Under the pieces are notes generated by a model that was given only the letters and a program-made list of their open reading frames with translations, was not told the DNA's origin and made no database searches. Position numbers and translations under genes: made by a program. Below, in pieces: positions 18,401 to 26,617 of a stretch of DNA of 64,000 nucleotides (within the stretch, counting starts at the first letter, position 1; each line of letters begins with the position of its first letter). This stretch comes from Nostoc linckia NIES-25 (GTDB lineage: Bacteria > Cyanobacteriota > Cyanobacteriia > Cyanobacteriales > Nostocaceae): NCBI RefSeq assembly GCF_002368035.1, contig NZ_AP018222.1:5433238-5497237 (forward strand), written 5' to 3'.

Positions 18401-20167
18401 GTAGTACTAAAAACAGAATCTCGCAGCAAACAGGAGAATATCCAATTAATTGAATTGCAGAATGAGCAAGTTTCGCAATGGCAAATGCTCTATAACGAAA
18501 CTTACAATCAACCTGTTGATTCCGATCCAAAATTGAATATTGTAGGCTGGAATAGTAGTTATACAAATCAGCCTATTCCAGTAGAACAGATGCGTGAATG
18601 GGTAGATAACCAAGTCGAGCAGATTTTGGCTTTACAACCCAAACGAGTATTAGAAATTGGTTGTGGAACGGGTTTAATTCTATTTAGAATTGCACCTCAC
18701 TGCACAAAATATTGCGGAACAGATTTTTCTTCGGCTTCACTTAACTACATTCAGCAGCAGTTACAAAAACAAGAAATGCCTCAGGTAACGCTGTATCAGC
18801 AAGTAGCTACTGATTTCGAGAAAATAGAATCAGCAGCTTTTGATGTAGTGATTCTCAACTCGGTTGTACAATATTTTCCTAGTATTGATTATCTAATTAC
18901 CGTATTAGAAGGTGCTGTGAAAGCAACTGCTCCGGGTGGCTTTATCTTCATTGGAGATGTGCGTAGTTTGCCACTCTTGGAAGCTTTCCATGCCTCAGTG
19001 CAGCTGTATCAAGCCGAACCTTCCCTTACCTGTTTGGAGTTGCAGCAACGGGTAAAAATGCAAATATTTCAAGAACCAGAGTTAGTCATCGACCCAGCTT
19101 TTTTTACCGCAATCAAGGAACGCTTTCCCCAAATTAATAATGTACAAATTCAACTGATGCGGGGCAAACATCACAATGAATTAACTGAATTTCGTTACAA
19201 TGCGATTCTTCACATTTATGACGAAACTGTTAATAATACTGTAAATTATTCAGTCTTGAACTGGTCTGAAGATAATTTAACCGTCTCAGCAGTGCGTCAG
19301 TTATTAATTGATAACCAACCAGAAATATTAAAGATTATCAATGTACCTAATGCACGGGTGATGTCAGCAGTTAAAACAGCAGAATGGCTCTCAAATGTAG
19401 AAGCTTTTAAAGCTGTAGGTCAAATACGTAAAGCTTTGCAAACATTCAACAATTTAGGAGTAGAACCAGAAGATTTTTACGGGATAAATCTGCCTTATAA
19501 AGTTGATATTACCTGGTCAGATTCAAGTAGTGCAGGGCATTATGATGTAGTTTTTACACATCAAGATAAAGTAGATAATAAAACTATTTTTCCTAATAGC
19601 ATTACTCACTCTCGTCCCTGGCAATCTTACGCTAATAATCCCTTGCAAGCCAAAGCAGCGCGTAAGTTAGTGCCGCAATTGCAGACTTACATAACTCAAA
19701 AACTCCCTGAATACATGATGCCATCAGCTTTTGTAGTATTAGAGTCTTTACCTCTAACAGCTAATGGTAAAGTCAATCGCCGCACCTTAAGAGCATTCCA
19801 TGATGCCATCAAGTTCCAATTGCCTGAGAATTATATTGCACCTCAAACTCCTGTAGAACAAGTTTTGGTGAAAATTTTTGCTGAGGTTTTGGGATTGAAG
19901 CGCGTAGGTATTCACGATAATTTCTTTAAATTAGGCGGTCATTCATTATTAGCAACTCAGCTTGTTTCTAGGGTGCGCGATGCCTTGCATGTAGAGTTAC
20001 CTTTGCGTAGCGTATTTGAAGCATCGACAATTGCAGAACTATCTAAGGTAGTAGAAAGCTTTAAACAAAGTAACGAACGAAGCCAAGCCCCAGCTTTGAT
20101 ACCACTATCGCGTGAAAGTCGCCGCGTTAAGTTATCTTCAATAAACCCAGAGAGTATGGGGCTTTAG
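15461..20167 (+). CDS. Nonribosomal peptide synthetase with TubC-type docking domain, C-A(N-MT)-PCP, predicted N-methyl-Leu
   Basis: One-module synthetase of about 1568 residues. Residues 1-52 (NTVEFLSYLRSLDIQVFIDD, then LRAEIQQRKVEIIEFL) are a TubC-type N-terminal docking domain, which implies that an upstream enzyme feeds it. Condensation domain with HHIVCDG near 207. Adenylation domain with YTSGSTGKPKG near 690 and NNYGPTENTV near 823. Pocket residues D-A-W-F-L-G-N-V-V-K match the standard Leu code. An N-methyltransferase with LEIGCGTG near 1064 is inserted before A10. The carrier domain has GGHSLL near 1492. I chose TTG 15461 because GAAGGGG lies seven bases upstream and the docking family starts there; TTG 15443 and GTG 15455 are alternatives. 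It ends without a release domain, so it must pass its chain to another protein, most simply the thioesterase-bearing first synthetase. Confidence 0.93.
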   Translation: MNTVEFLSYLRSLDIQVFIDDEKFRCNAPEGILTAELRAEIQQRKVEIIEFLEASNGSNDRSFRPLVPISRSRNLPLSFAQQRLWFLDQLIPNNPFYNIPLTLQLTGSLNLGALEQTFNEIVRRHEALRTTFVIQSGQPVQVINPTLTIPLPVIDLQQLPQAEREIEARRLATQEAQLPFNLSTDSLVRVKLLRLDETQYILLLTMHHIVCDGWSIGVLIKEIATLYTAFANNQPSSLPKLTIQYTDFAYWQRQWLQGEVLEKQLSYWHKQLDGISLLNLPTDRPRSAVQTYQGARQPLQLSKSLSEALLALAQQEGVTLFITLLAAFKVLLYRYTQQEDIAIGSPIANRNRSEIEGLIGFFVNSLVLRSDLSGNPSFRELLSRVKEVALGAYAHQDLPFEKLVEELHPERNLNQNPLFQVVFALQNAPMNSLGLPNLTLSTLPFETETTRFDLEFHLWEPNTQNGLWVDSSEGISGFVIYSTDLFDDAAIARMLRHFQTLLEGIVANQEEPIAQLSLLSTFELNQLLIEWNNTQVSYPQDKCIHQLFESAAQQNPDTIALVFGEKKLSYKELNQRSNQLAHYLKKLGVKTEILVGLCVERSFNMVIGMLGILKAGGAYVPLDPSYPSEHLNFMLEDAQVSVLLTDKLGLERLENYNSQIIGLDRDWQMISQEIEDNPTSEVTADNLAYVIYTSGSTGKPKGVKIEHRGLLNLVFWHQKAFAVSSLDRTTQISGVGFDACGWEIWPYLSIGASIYFVADQMRQMPEQLRDWLISKAITICFLPTPLAEILLLDFPQNAALRILLTGGDKLNQYPLVGHSFQLVNNYGPTENTVVTTSGHISVENKDNLAPAIGRAIANTQLYILDKHLQPVPLGVAGELYIAGDGLARGYLNRPDLTAERFIKHSFSNNLKARLYQTGDLVRYRLDGNIEFLGRLDEQVKIRGYRIELGEIEAVLSQHPAVQQTVVIIREEEGEKRLTAYVVLKTESRSKQENIQLIELQNEQVSQWQMLYNETYNQPVDSDPKLNIVGWNSSYTNQPIPVEQMREWVDNQVEQILALQPKRVLEIGCGTGLILFRIAPHCTKYCGTDFSSASLNYIQQQLQKQEMPQVTLYQQVATDFEKIESAAFDVVILNSVVQYFPSIDYLITVLEGAVKATAPGGFIFIGDVRSLPLLEAFHASVQLYQAEPSLTCLELQQRVKMQIFQEPELVIDPAFFTAIKERFPQINNVQIQLMRGKHHNELTEFRYNAILHIYDETVNNTVNYSVLNWSEDNLTVSAVRQLLIDNQPEILKIINVPNARVMSAVKTAEWLSNVEAFKAVGQIRKALQTFNNLGVEPEDFYGINLPYKVDITWSDSSSAGHYDVVFTHQDKVDNKTIFPNSITHSRPWQSYANNPLQAKAARKLVPQLQTYITQKLPEYMMPSAFVVLESLPLTANGKVNRRTLRAFHDAIKFQLPENYIAPQTPVEQVLVKIFAEVLGLKRVGIHDNFFKLGGHSLLATQLVSRVRDALHVELPLRSVFEASTIAELSKVVESFKQSNERSQAPALIPLSRESRRVKLSSINPESMGL

Positions 20168-20192
20168 TATATTTTTCAGGACTTACGTACTC

Positions 20193-20269
20193 AGATCCCC
20201 CAACCCCCTTAAAAAGGAGGACTTTAAGACACTCTTTGCCCCCCTTTGTAAGGGGGGTTGGGGGGATCT
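20193..20269. repeat. Inverted repeat AGATCCCCCAACCCCC
   Basis: AGATCCCCCAACCCCCTT at the left and AAGGGGGGTTGGGGGGATCT at the right form a long imperfect hairpin shortly after the third synthetase. Its core resembles the interior of the family I elements but lacks their terminal repeats. It may act as a transcript end. Confidence 0.55.
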
Positions 20270-20520
20270 AAGACTTTGAAAACACGCTCTAACCCTCCAC
20301 ATCCCTGTGCAATGAACCAGACTAAAAGATATCCCCAGAAAGGAGCATTCAGGGTTACAGCGATGAGTGCTGTAAACATGGAAATAAAGGTAGGAATGGT
20401 AATTTGTAAGGCTAATAAATCATAGCGATCGCAAAATTTTAATAAGCCTCTAGGCGTTGCTGTGCTAGTAAAAAGAATAATCAAATTACACCACTGGACT
20501 TGAGTAATTAAGGTTCGATC
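20270..20520 (-). pseudogene. Remnant of a polytopic membrane protein, possibly a polysaccharide flippase
   Basis: The reading frame gives TPRGLLKFCDRYDLLALQIT, then two hydrophobic segments (IPTFISMFTALIAVTL and FWGYLLVWFIA), before running into the inverted repeat at 20269. The pattern TPxGLLxxxDRxDLLAxQ reminds me of oligosaccharide flippase-family proteins, but this is from memory only. There is no proper start: a stop codon lies about 30 residues upstream of the conserved part, and the 3' end is repeat-derived. A truncated gene fragment is the best reading. Confidence 0.4.
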
Positions 20521-20705
20521 CTATCCCACATAAAAACCAATGTGAGGAGCAATCAGAACTGCGAACGCTCTCCTAGCAACCAGCTAGCATTTTTAATAAT
20601 TTTGTTCAGGAAAATGCTGTCGGACAGCCATCGCTTCATCATTGCAAATTAGATAAAAAATCGATGCGATAAATCAATTAATAAATTTGAATTAAAAGAT
20701 TATAC

Positions 20706-20864
20706 ATGAATTCTTTTACCACAATCTTCTTAGCTTGTTTGCAAGTCAGCAAATTTGAGATTTTGGATTATTTATTCATCGAAAATTTAAAATCTGATAT
20801 TGCACAAGCGAGTACTAAATTGGCTGATGGCGCTTTCAATGCAGCTACAGTAAATAATGTATAA
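20706..20864 (+). CDS. Possible small ORF of 52 residues
   Basis: ATG-started frame encoding MNSFTTIFLACLQVSKFEIL and a polar tail ending AATVNNV. The sequence is protein-like, with Ala-rich spacing near the end, but no ribosome binding site or family is recognisable. It stands in a 1.07-kb stretch (20485-21550) where I otherwise see only AT-rich DNA and one HIP1 site. Could be chance. Confidence 0.2.
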   Translation: MNSFTTIFLACLQVSKFEILDYLFIENLKSDIAQASTKLADGAFNAATVNNV

Positions 20865-21550
20865 TATTTAACTGCAATTCTTATACTTTATTGGGTATTG
20901 CATACCTCATAAAATTTATACACTGGTTACTTAAAAAGTAGTATTTTTTATACAGATGCCAGTGAATAATATGAAAAATATGCAAAGATTTTTGTGAAGA
21001 TATAGACATCTAACCAAATTTTTGTTACTCAGTTATTGTTGGGTTATATTTAGATGTTTCCTATTTTTTTAATTAGATAGCCAAAAGCGATCGCCCACAC
21101 TCAAGGCATAAAGATTACTTCTGTGCCTGTCAAATCTTGGCTAGAAACTAGTAAGACTTACGCATTGACAAAATAACTAAATTATGGGTGTCGCATTGAG
21201 ACATTCAAGTTTGATTTTTTCAACTCTTTTTCAGTGATGTCTATGGTAAATATTTGCCTATAGGACAGAGAAGAATGGTTGAAATCATCCAAATCTAAGA
21301 CTACTTTTTTCTCAATCCACACCGCGATGGATTTGTACAGTGCCTAAGACTTAGATAGCCCGAAATACTTGGATAAGTAATCCTTGCAAGTCAATCAAAA
21401 GGAGAATATTCATTAACAATTTGTAACCATCAATGGTGGGACTTAAGTATGCCAAAAGCCTCAATTTTTGGCAAATTATTTGTGTCCTAAAACAGCGCTA
21501 AGATTTGAGATCTGAAATTATTTCAAACATCGATTCAGGAAGAAAAAGTT

Positions 21551-24142
21551 ATGGCAAATATCATTGGAACCAACGCAAATGATACCCTAAATGGTACTAC
21601 CGACGCCGACACAATTGATGGTAGAAATGGCAACGATACTATCATAGGGGATTACGGCAACGATACCCTGACTGGTGGGGGCGGCAAGGATACATTTGTT
21701 TTCGACTCTTCTAATGGCACTGATATAATCACTGATTTCGGTGGCGTCGGTAAAGGCACAAACCCCACATCAGGAGTTATTGCTGAAGTTGATACCATCA
21801 AATTCTCTGGCGCTGACTTCACTGCCCGAAATCTGTTGCTGACTCAGAATGGTGCAAATCTCGAAATCACCTTTGAACGCGTATTTGACACAAACACGAA
21901 AGTCATCCTGCAAAACTTTAAACTAGAAGACTTAGATAACCTCAAAGCTTCTGGTAGCAGACCAGCAATTGGTAATATCTTGTTTGATGGGGAAACTACC
22001 ATTGTTGACAGTTTTAATGTTCTCGATGCCAACTCCACTGACACCAGCATTGGCATCAAAAACACCGTGACCTTCCTTAACGACTTAGACAATAACATTA
22101 CGGGTTTAGATAACTCAAATGATACGATCAATGGTCAAGGAGGTAATGACCTCATCAATGGCTTAAGTGGCGATGACTTGTTGCGGGGTGGTCTGGGCAA
22201 TAATACCCTCATTGGTGGCACTGGCAATGACACGCTTCATGCCTCTGGCTACTATGCAGAATTTGAAGGCTTTAAGTATTATTATGTCTCTGGCAATAAC
22301 AGCCTCATCGGTGGTGTTGGTGACGATTACTTGAGTGTTAACTTTTCAACGGGCAATAACACCCTCAACGGTGGTGCTGGTGACGATAAATTGTATGCTC
22401 AAGGTTCAAAAGGCAATAACTTACTCTTTGGGGGCGATGGTAAGGATATTCTTGATGCCTCTTTCTTTACTATTTTCGGGGAGGCCGAATCGACTAGCTC
22501 CTCAGGCAATAACACCCTCAACGGTGGCGCTGGTGACGATACTTTACTTGCTGAGTCTCCGGAAGGCAATAAATTCCTTTATGGAGAGGATGGCAATGAT
22601 TATCTTTCGAGTTCTGGTGTTGATGGTTATAGATCGTACTATAGCTTTAGCTCCCCAGGCAATAACATCCTCAACGGTGGTACTGGTAATGATACATTGC
22701 TTGCTGAGTATTCAACAGGCAATAACCTACTCTCTGGTGGCGATGACAATGATTATCTCTCCGTCTCTGGCGATGTTATCTCAACCAGTAGTGGAGATAT
22801 TTACGATACCACCTCAGGTAATAACACCCTCAACGGTGGGGCTGGTAACGATACATTGCGTGCTGAGATTTCAACAGGCAATAACTTACTTTCTGGTGGC
22901 GATGGCAATGATTCCTTCTATGTAAGTCCTTCATCTCCAGATATTGTCCTCTCTTCTTTTGCAACTCAAACGATAGATGGTGGTATTGGTGACGATTTCT
23001 TATCTGTTGATTACAGAAATGGTACAGGCGGAATCAAAACGACATTCAATGCCACTACTAATATTGGAGAAATAACAGCAGGCAAGTATCGGGTTAGCTA
23101 TAAGAATATCGAACAATTAAATATCGCAGATACAGCCTACGATGACAACATTGTAGGGAGCAATGGCAACGATACGCTCTCTGTGGGCAAGGGTGGCAAA
23201 AATACGATAGATGGGGGTAAGGGTGACGATTTGTTGTCTGTCGATTATGACTATAGCTATTATGATAGCTATCCTACTACCGGAATCACTTCGACATTTA
23301 ATGCTACTACTAATACTGGCTCAATTACTGGCTCAATTACAGCAGGCACGTATCGGGTTAGCTATAAGAATATCGAAAAATTAGATATCGCAGGTACAGG
23401 ATACAATGACAACATTGTAGGGAGCAATGGCAATGATACCCTCAGCACTGGTTTTGGCGGCAAAGATACGATAGATGGGGGTAAGGGTAACGATTTGTTG
23501 TCTGTCGATTATGGTTATTCTAGTGGAGGAATCACTTCGACATACAATGCTACTACTAATACTGGCTCAATTACGGCAGGTACGAATCAGGTTAGTTACA
23601 AGAATATCGAAAGATTAAATATCGCAGGTACAGGATACAATGACTACATTGTAGGAAGTAATGGTAACGATACGCTCAGCACAGGTTCTAGCGGCAATGA
23701 TACGATTATTGGTGGTGCAGGTAATGATAGCTTGATATCTTATTCAGATGGCAAGAACACTCTCAACGGTGGTGCTGGTGATGATATTCTCACAGGCGGC
23801 AGAGGTAATAATAGCCTTTATGGAGGAGCTGGCATTGATACCTTTGCTTTTAATAGTTTCACTGAAGGTAGCGATCGCATTTATGATTTCAACGCTACTA
23901 ATGAAATAATTCAGGTATCGGCTGTTAATTTTGGTGGCGGATTATCACCAGGTGTACTCAAAGCTAGTCAATTTACCATCGGTACATCTGCAAACACTAG
24001 CGCCCAGAGATTTATTTATAACTCGACTTCAGGTGCATTGTTCTTTGACCAAGATGGTAGTGGTAATGAGTCTATCAAGGTACAATTTGCCCAACTATCT
24101 GCTGGCTTGTCATTAACTAACAATAATTTTGTGATTGTTTAA
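21551..24142 (+). CDS. RTX-type (haemolysin-type) calcium-binding repeat protein
   Basis: Protein of 863 residues built almost wholly of GGxGxDxLxG-type nonapeptides (for example GRNGNDTIIGDYGNDTLTGG). Such repeats bind Ca2+ in a beta-roll and are usually exported by type I secretion with an uncleaved C-terminal signal. No N-terminal signal peptide is present. Residues about 480-730 hold three copies of an 80-residue unit, each with TAGxxxVSYKNIE, IVGSNGNDTLS and a DGGKGxDLLSVDY-type end. The C-terminus ALFFDQDGSGNESIKVQFAQ is typical of cyanobacterial members. AGGA lies about ten bases upstream of the ATG. No enzymatic domain is seen. The N-terminus MANIIG recurs in the RTX gene at 34904. 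No type I secretion genes lie nearby. Confidence 0.88.
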   Translation: MANIIGTNANDTLNGTTDADTIDGRNGNDTIIGDYGNDTLTGGGGKDTFVFDSSNGTDIITDFGGVGKGTNPTSGVIAEVDTIKFSGADFTARNLLLTQNGANLEITFERVFDTNTKVILQNFKLEDLDNLKASGSRPAIGNILFDGETTIVDSFNVLDANSTDTSIGIKNTVTFLNDLDNNITGLDNSNDTINGQGGNDLINGLSGDDLLRGGLGNNTLIGGTGNDTLHASGYYAEFEGFKYYYVSGNNSLIGGVGDDYLSVNFSTGNNTLNGGAGDDKLYAQGSKGNNLLFGGDGKDILDASFFTIFGEAESTSSSGNNTLNGGAGDDTLLAESPEGNKFLYGEDGNDYLSSSGVDGYRSYYSFSSPGNNILNGGTGNDTLLAEYSTGNNLLSGGDDNDYLSVSGDVISTSSGDIYDTTSGNNTLNGGAGNDTLRAEISTGNNLLSGGDGNDSFYVSPSSPDIVLSSFATQTIDGGIGDDFLSVDYRNGTGGIKTTFNATTNIGEITAGKYRVSYKNIEQLNIADTAYDDNIVGSNGNDTLSVGKGGKNTIDGGKGDDLLSVDYDYSYYDSYPTTGITSTFNATTNTGSITGSITAGTYRVSYKNIEKLDIAGTGYNDNIVGSNGNDTLSTGFGGKDTIDGGKGNDLLSVDYGYSSGGITSTYNATTNTGSITAGTNQVSYKNIERLNIAGTGYNDYIVGSNGNDTLSTGSSGNDTIIGGAGNDSLISYSDGKNTLNGGAGDDILTGGRGNNSLYGGAGIDTFAFNSFTEGSDRIYDFNATNEIIQVSAVNFGGGLSPGVLKASQFTIGTSANTSAQRFIYNSTSGALFFDQDGSGNESIKVQFAQLSAGLSLTNNNFVIV

Positions 24143-24210
24143 TCGCAATTAACGCTCTCTTATCAGCACAGGAGTAGGAAATATTCTGCTAGATTCTGCC
24201 GCAGTTTATT

Positions 24211-24367
24211 AACGTGAGTTCGATGAACCTCTCCCCAACCCCTCTCCGAGACGGAGAGGGGCTTTAATATCCTGAATTAGGCACGAAAAATTAGGCCTTC
24301 TAAGCCTCTCCTCGTTTCGGGGAGAGGAATGGAAGTGGGGTTCTTTGGCATCTGTCGAACTCACGTT
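24211..24367. mobile_element. MITE-like element with 13-bp perfect terminal repeats
   Basis: AACGTGAGTTCGA (24211-24223) is matched exactly by TCGAACTCACGTT (24355-24367). The interior carries CCTCTCCCCAACCCCTCTCC and a CTCTCC...GGAGAG hairpin. Non-coding, 157 bp, downstream of the RTX gene. Confidence 0.65.
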
Positions 24368-24407
24368 TTATTAATGCGTTTTTCATCTATTTGAACCACA
24401 ATCTTCG

Positions 24408-24639
24408 GTAGGGGCAAAACAGCTGTTATTGGTGTCAACTTAACGTGAAACCCTGATGAAAATGTAATGAGCGAGTTCTACTCACTTACCATCAAGATCC
24501 GCGTTACCCCACCCCGGCTTTGCTGGCGCAAAACCTCCCCTCCCTTTGCTAAGGGGAGGGGTTGGGGGTGGGGTAAAATACTTATGGGATAAGCGTTTGG
24601 GCTTAACTTGACACTAATGCACAGCTGTTTTGCCCCTAC
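24408..24639. mobile_element. MITE-like repeat, family II copy 2
   Basis: The left end GTAGGGGCAAAACAGCTGT with TGTCAACTTAA is matched by the right end CTTAACTTGACACTAATGCA and ACAGCTGTTTTGCCCCTAC, terminal inverted repeats of about 38 bp with a few mismatches. The interior contains a CCTCCCCTCCC...GGGGAGGGG hairpin. Similar to 3115-3368. It lies 40 bp after another element, so 24143-24697 is mostly repeats. Confidence 0.7.
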
Positions 24640-24697
24640 AACGTGGTCTATTTATGTGAAAATTGCTGTAATGCGTGAATTTTGAATTGTATAAATC

Positions 24698-25036
24698 CTA
24701 CTTTTGTGCTTCTAGCTGGTTGTGAATCTCTTTTAACTCCGAGAGAGTACAACGCAAACGCGGATGTTTAAAGTCTGACAAGTCAAGCCTGTCCCAGGGA
24801 ATGCGATAACCGCCATGAATCTTACGTGCGCCTAGAAAATCTAAAATACTCAAACCTAATCTCCAGGCGGATAAACGTTCTAAGGCTGCGATGGGGCCGG
24901 CTAAATATTCTTGAATCACCCATTCATCGCCTTGTTTTTCGACTCTGATTTCCTCAATTCGCCCTATTGGTTTACCGTCTGAGTCCAATACTTGTTTACC
25001 TAAGAGCAGTTCTAAATGAATTTCACCGGTTGCCAT
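24698..25036 (-). CDS. PRC-barrel domain protein
   Basis: Protein of 112 residues. The first half (LLLGKQVLDSDGKPIGRIEE, then IRVEKQGDEWVIQEYLAG) is a PRC-barrel-like beta fold, with the typical G-K-x-V-x-D-x-x-G-K-x-I-G-R-I pattern. The second half has YRIPWDRLDLSDFKHPRLR, again PRC-like. Its start overlaps the end of the preceding gene by one base. It is the last gene of a four-gene operon with a second PRC-barrel protein and a divergent Nramp-like transporter. PRC barrels often serve as protein- or RNA-interaction modules; here a regulatory or accessory role for the transporter is my inference. Confidence 0.75.
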   Translation of the reverse strand: MATGEIHLELLLGKQVLDSDGKPIGRIEEIRVEKQGDEWVIQEYLAGPIAALERLSAWRLGLSILDFLGARKIHGGYRIPWDRLDLSDFKHPRLRCTLSELKEIHNQLEAQK

Positions 25037-25395
25037 TACTCTGCTCCTGGGATTTTACCAATAAAATTATCCTCTAGCCACTTTTCGTAGGCGATCGCAG
25101 GTGTCTGTTCGCCATCCAAATCTACATCTACATCGATACCAACATCCACCACCCTAGACCAAGGTATGCGAAAAGTTTCACTGCGTTTAGCTCCCCAGCG
25201 GCTTTGAATAGCTGTAACCCAACGCTCCCAACCAAGATGCAGTCTTCGCGCCAACACAGGAAAACCCACCTCGATATAAACTAAACGGGGCGGTTGATTC
25301 TCTCGTAATTCGGCAACAATACCATCAACTCTACCTATCTTTTGCTGGTTACGGTCAACTAATTGATTATCCAAAACATCTCTAAACAAATCCAT
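25036..25395 (-). CDS. PRC-barrel-like protein
   Basis: Protein of 119 residues opening with MDLFRDVLDNQLVDRNQQKI and GRVDGIVAEL, a PRC-barrel first strand pair like its neighbour. The middle is arginine-rich and tryptophan-rich (LARRLHLGWERWVTAIQSRW). It continues with FRIPWSRVVDVGIDVDVDLD, resembling the second half of the adjacent PRC protein. It sits between the Nramp-like gene (one base gap) and the other PRC gene (one-base overlap), so co-translation is likely. The two may form a heterodimeric barrel. Function unknown. Confidence 0.68.
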   Translation of the reverse strand: MDLFRDVLDNQLVDRNQQKIGRVDGIVAELRENQPPRLVYIEVGFPVLARRLHLGWERWVTAIQSRWGAKRSETFRIPWSRVVDVGIDVDVDLDGEQTPAIAYEKWLEDNFIGKIPGAE

Positions 25396-25396
25396 T

Positions 25397-26617
25397 TCAT
25401 CCTCCCAAAAACTCTAATGGAATTGCCGTAATTGCCAAAATAAATGTCAGGATAATTATCAAAATTACAACGCTGTTACTCAGCCAGCCATTACGGTGAG
25501 AACCTACATAAGATTCATCGTTAAGCAATATCAAGAATGGTAATACAACCAAGGGTAAAATCACGGCTGTTAAAGCCATAGAAAAGAGAGTCAACTGTAA
25601 TGGGTCAATACCAATTACCATTAGCAAGGTAGCAAGAAATATAAAGACGGTATAAACAGTGCTAAAACGAGCAGCTTGTTTTGGGTGTAAGTTTTCGCCC
25701 CAGTTCCAACCGAATGCTTGAGCAACGATGTAACCTGTATCAAGGGTAATTTCCAACGCTGCACCCAAGCAAGTGATACCTAACGATGCTGCGAACAACA
25801 CAAAGCCCCAGTAACCCAATGGTTGCGTTAAAGTCAGCGCGGCTTGTTCGTAACTATCAACTTGAATTCCTTGGGGGTGCAACACCAACGCCGCAACTAT
25901 CAGCACACCCAGAGATACTACGCTACCAAATCCCATTCCCAGAACCGAAACAACACGATTAATGCCTATATCGCTTTTGTCCCACCGATTTTCTACAGCG
26001 CCTGAAGAGTAAAAGTAAAACAAATAGGGACTGATAATAGCGCCTAAAATGCTGACGGCAATAAAGAGATAATGTGAGGTATCTTGACGAGGTAGGGTTG
26101 GTAATAAGCCAGAACCAATTGCAGTTAGTGAGGGATGTAATTTAATAGTGGCAAAAACAAAGGCAAGAGTAATCAATCCTAAAATCGAAATGCCATTTTC
26201 AATAATGTCAAAGTTACCTTTCCAAAGTAGCAGCCAAACGACAAACCCTACAGGTAACGCCCACCATTGAAAACTGATACCTGTAAGTAATTGGAGAGCA
26301 ATACAAACACCACCAATTTCTGCTGCTAATACTAAGAAATCGACGAAAATTTCTGCAAGTAAGGGAATAATTAAAAAGCGAAATCCCAAACGTTCGCGTA
26401 CAGCATCCACTAGCGTATGTTTGCTGACAGCCGCTAAACGGCCAGACATTTCCACTAAGAAAATCACACAAATCGTACCCAGAAGAATCGCCCAAATTAG
26501 TTGAAAGCTAAAGGATGCTCCAGCTTCCGCCGCAGTGGCGATCGCTCCTACATCTAAAAAACCTCCTATACTAGTGAGAATTCCCAACGCAACTTCTAGC
26601 AGTTTTCCTGGTTTCAT
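25397..26617 (-). CDS. Divergent Nramp-family metal-ion transporter-like protein
   Basis: Inner-membrane protein of 406 residues with about eleven hydrophobic segments and the Nramp fold pattern. In TM1 the canonical DPGN is here D22-V-G-A (FLDVGAIATAAEAGA). In TM6 the canonical MPH appears as SPY (GAIISPYLFYFYSSGAVE). Those positions bind Mn2+ or Fe2+ in true Nramps, so selectivity is probably altered and classical manganese uptake should not be assumed. Family membership follows from the TM1 and TM6 context and the LxxxxxxxLDTGYIVAQAFGW-type TM8. Its start overlaps the upstream lipoprotein gene by four bases, and two PRC-barrel genes follow directly. Confidence 0.8.
   Translation of the reverse strand: MKPGKLLEVALGILTSIGGFLDVGAIATAAEAGASFSFQLIWAILLGTICVIFLVEMSGRLAAVSKHTLVDAVRERLGFRFLIIPLLAEIFVDFLVLAAEIGGVCIALQLLTGISFQWWALPVGFVVWLLLWKGNFDIIENGISILGLITLAFVFATIKLHPSLTAIGSGLLPTLPRQDTSHYLFIAVSILGAIISPYLFYFYSSGAVENRWDKSDIGINRVVSVLGMGFGSVVSLGVLIVAALVLHPQGIQVDSYEQAALTLTQPLGYWGFVLFAASLGITCLGAALEITLDTGYIVAQAFGWNWGENLHPKQAARFSTVYTVFIFLATLLMVIGIDPLQLTLFSMALTAVILPLVVLPFLILLNDESYVGSHRNGWLSNSVVILIIILTFILAITAIPLEFLGG

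Noticed and set aside
20505..20530. tRNA T-loop-like GGTTCGATCC
   Set aside because: Only two base pairs of a T-stem can form, and no acceptor or anticodon stem is found around it.
25397..26617. Plain MntH manganese importer call
   Set aside because: Both metal-binding motifs (DPGN and MPH) are replaced, so a standard Mn2+/Fe2+ call is unsafe.
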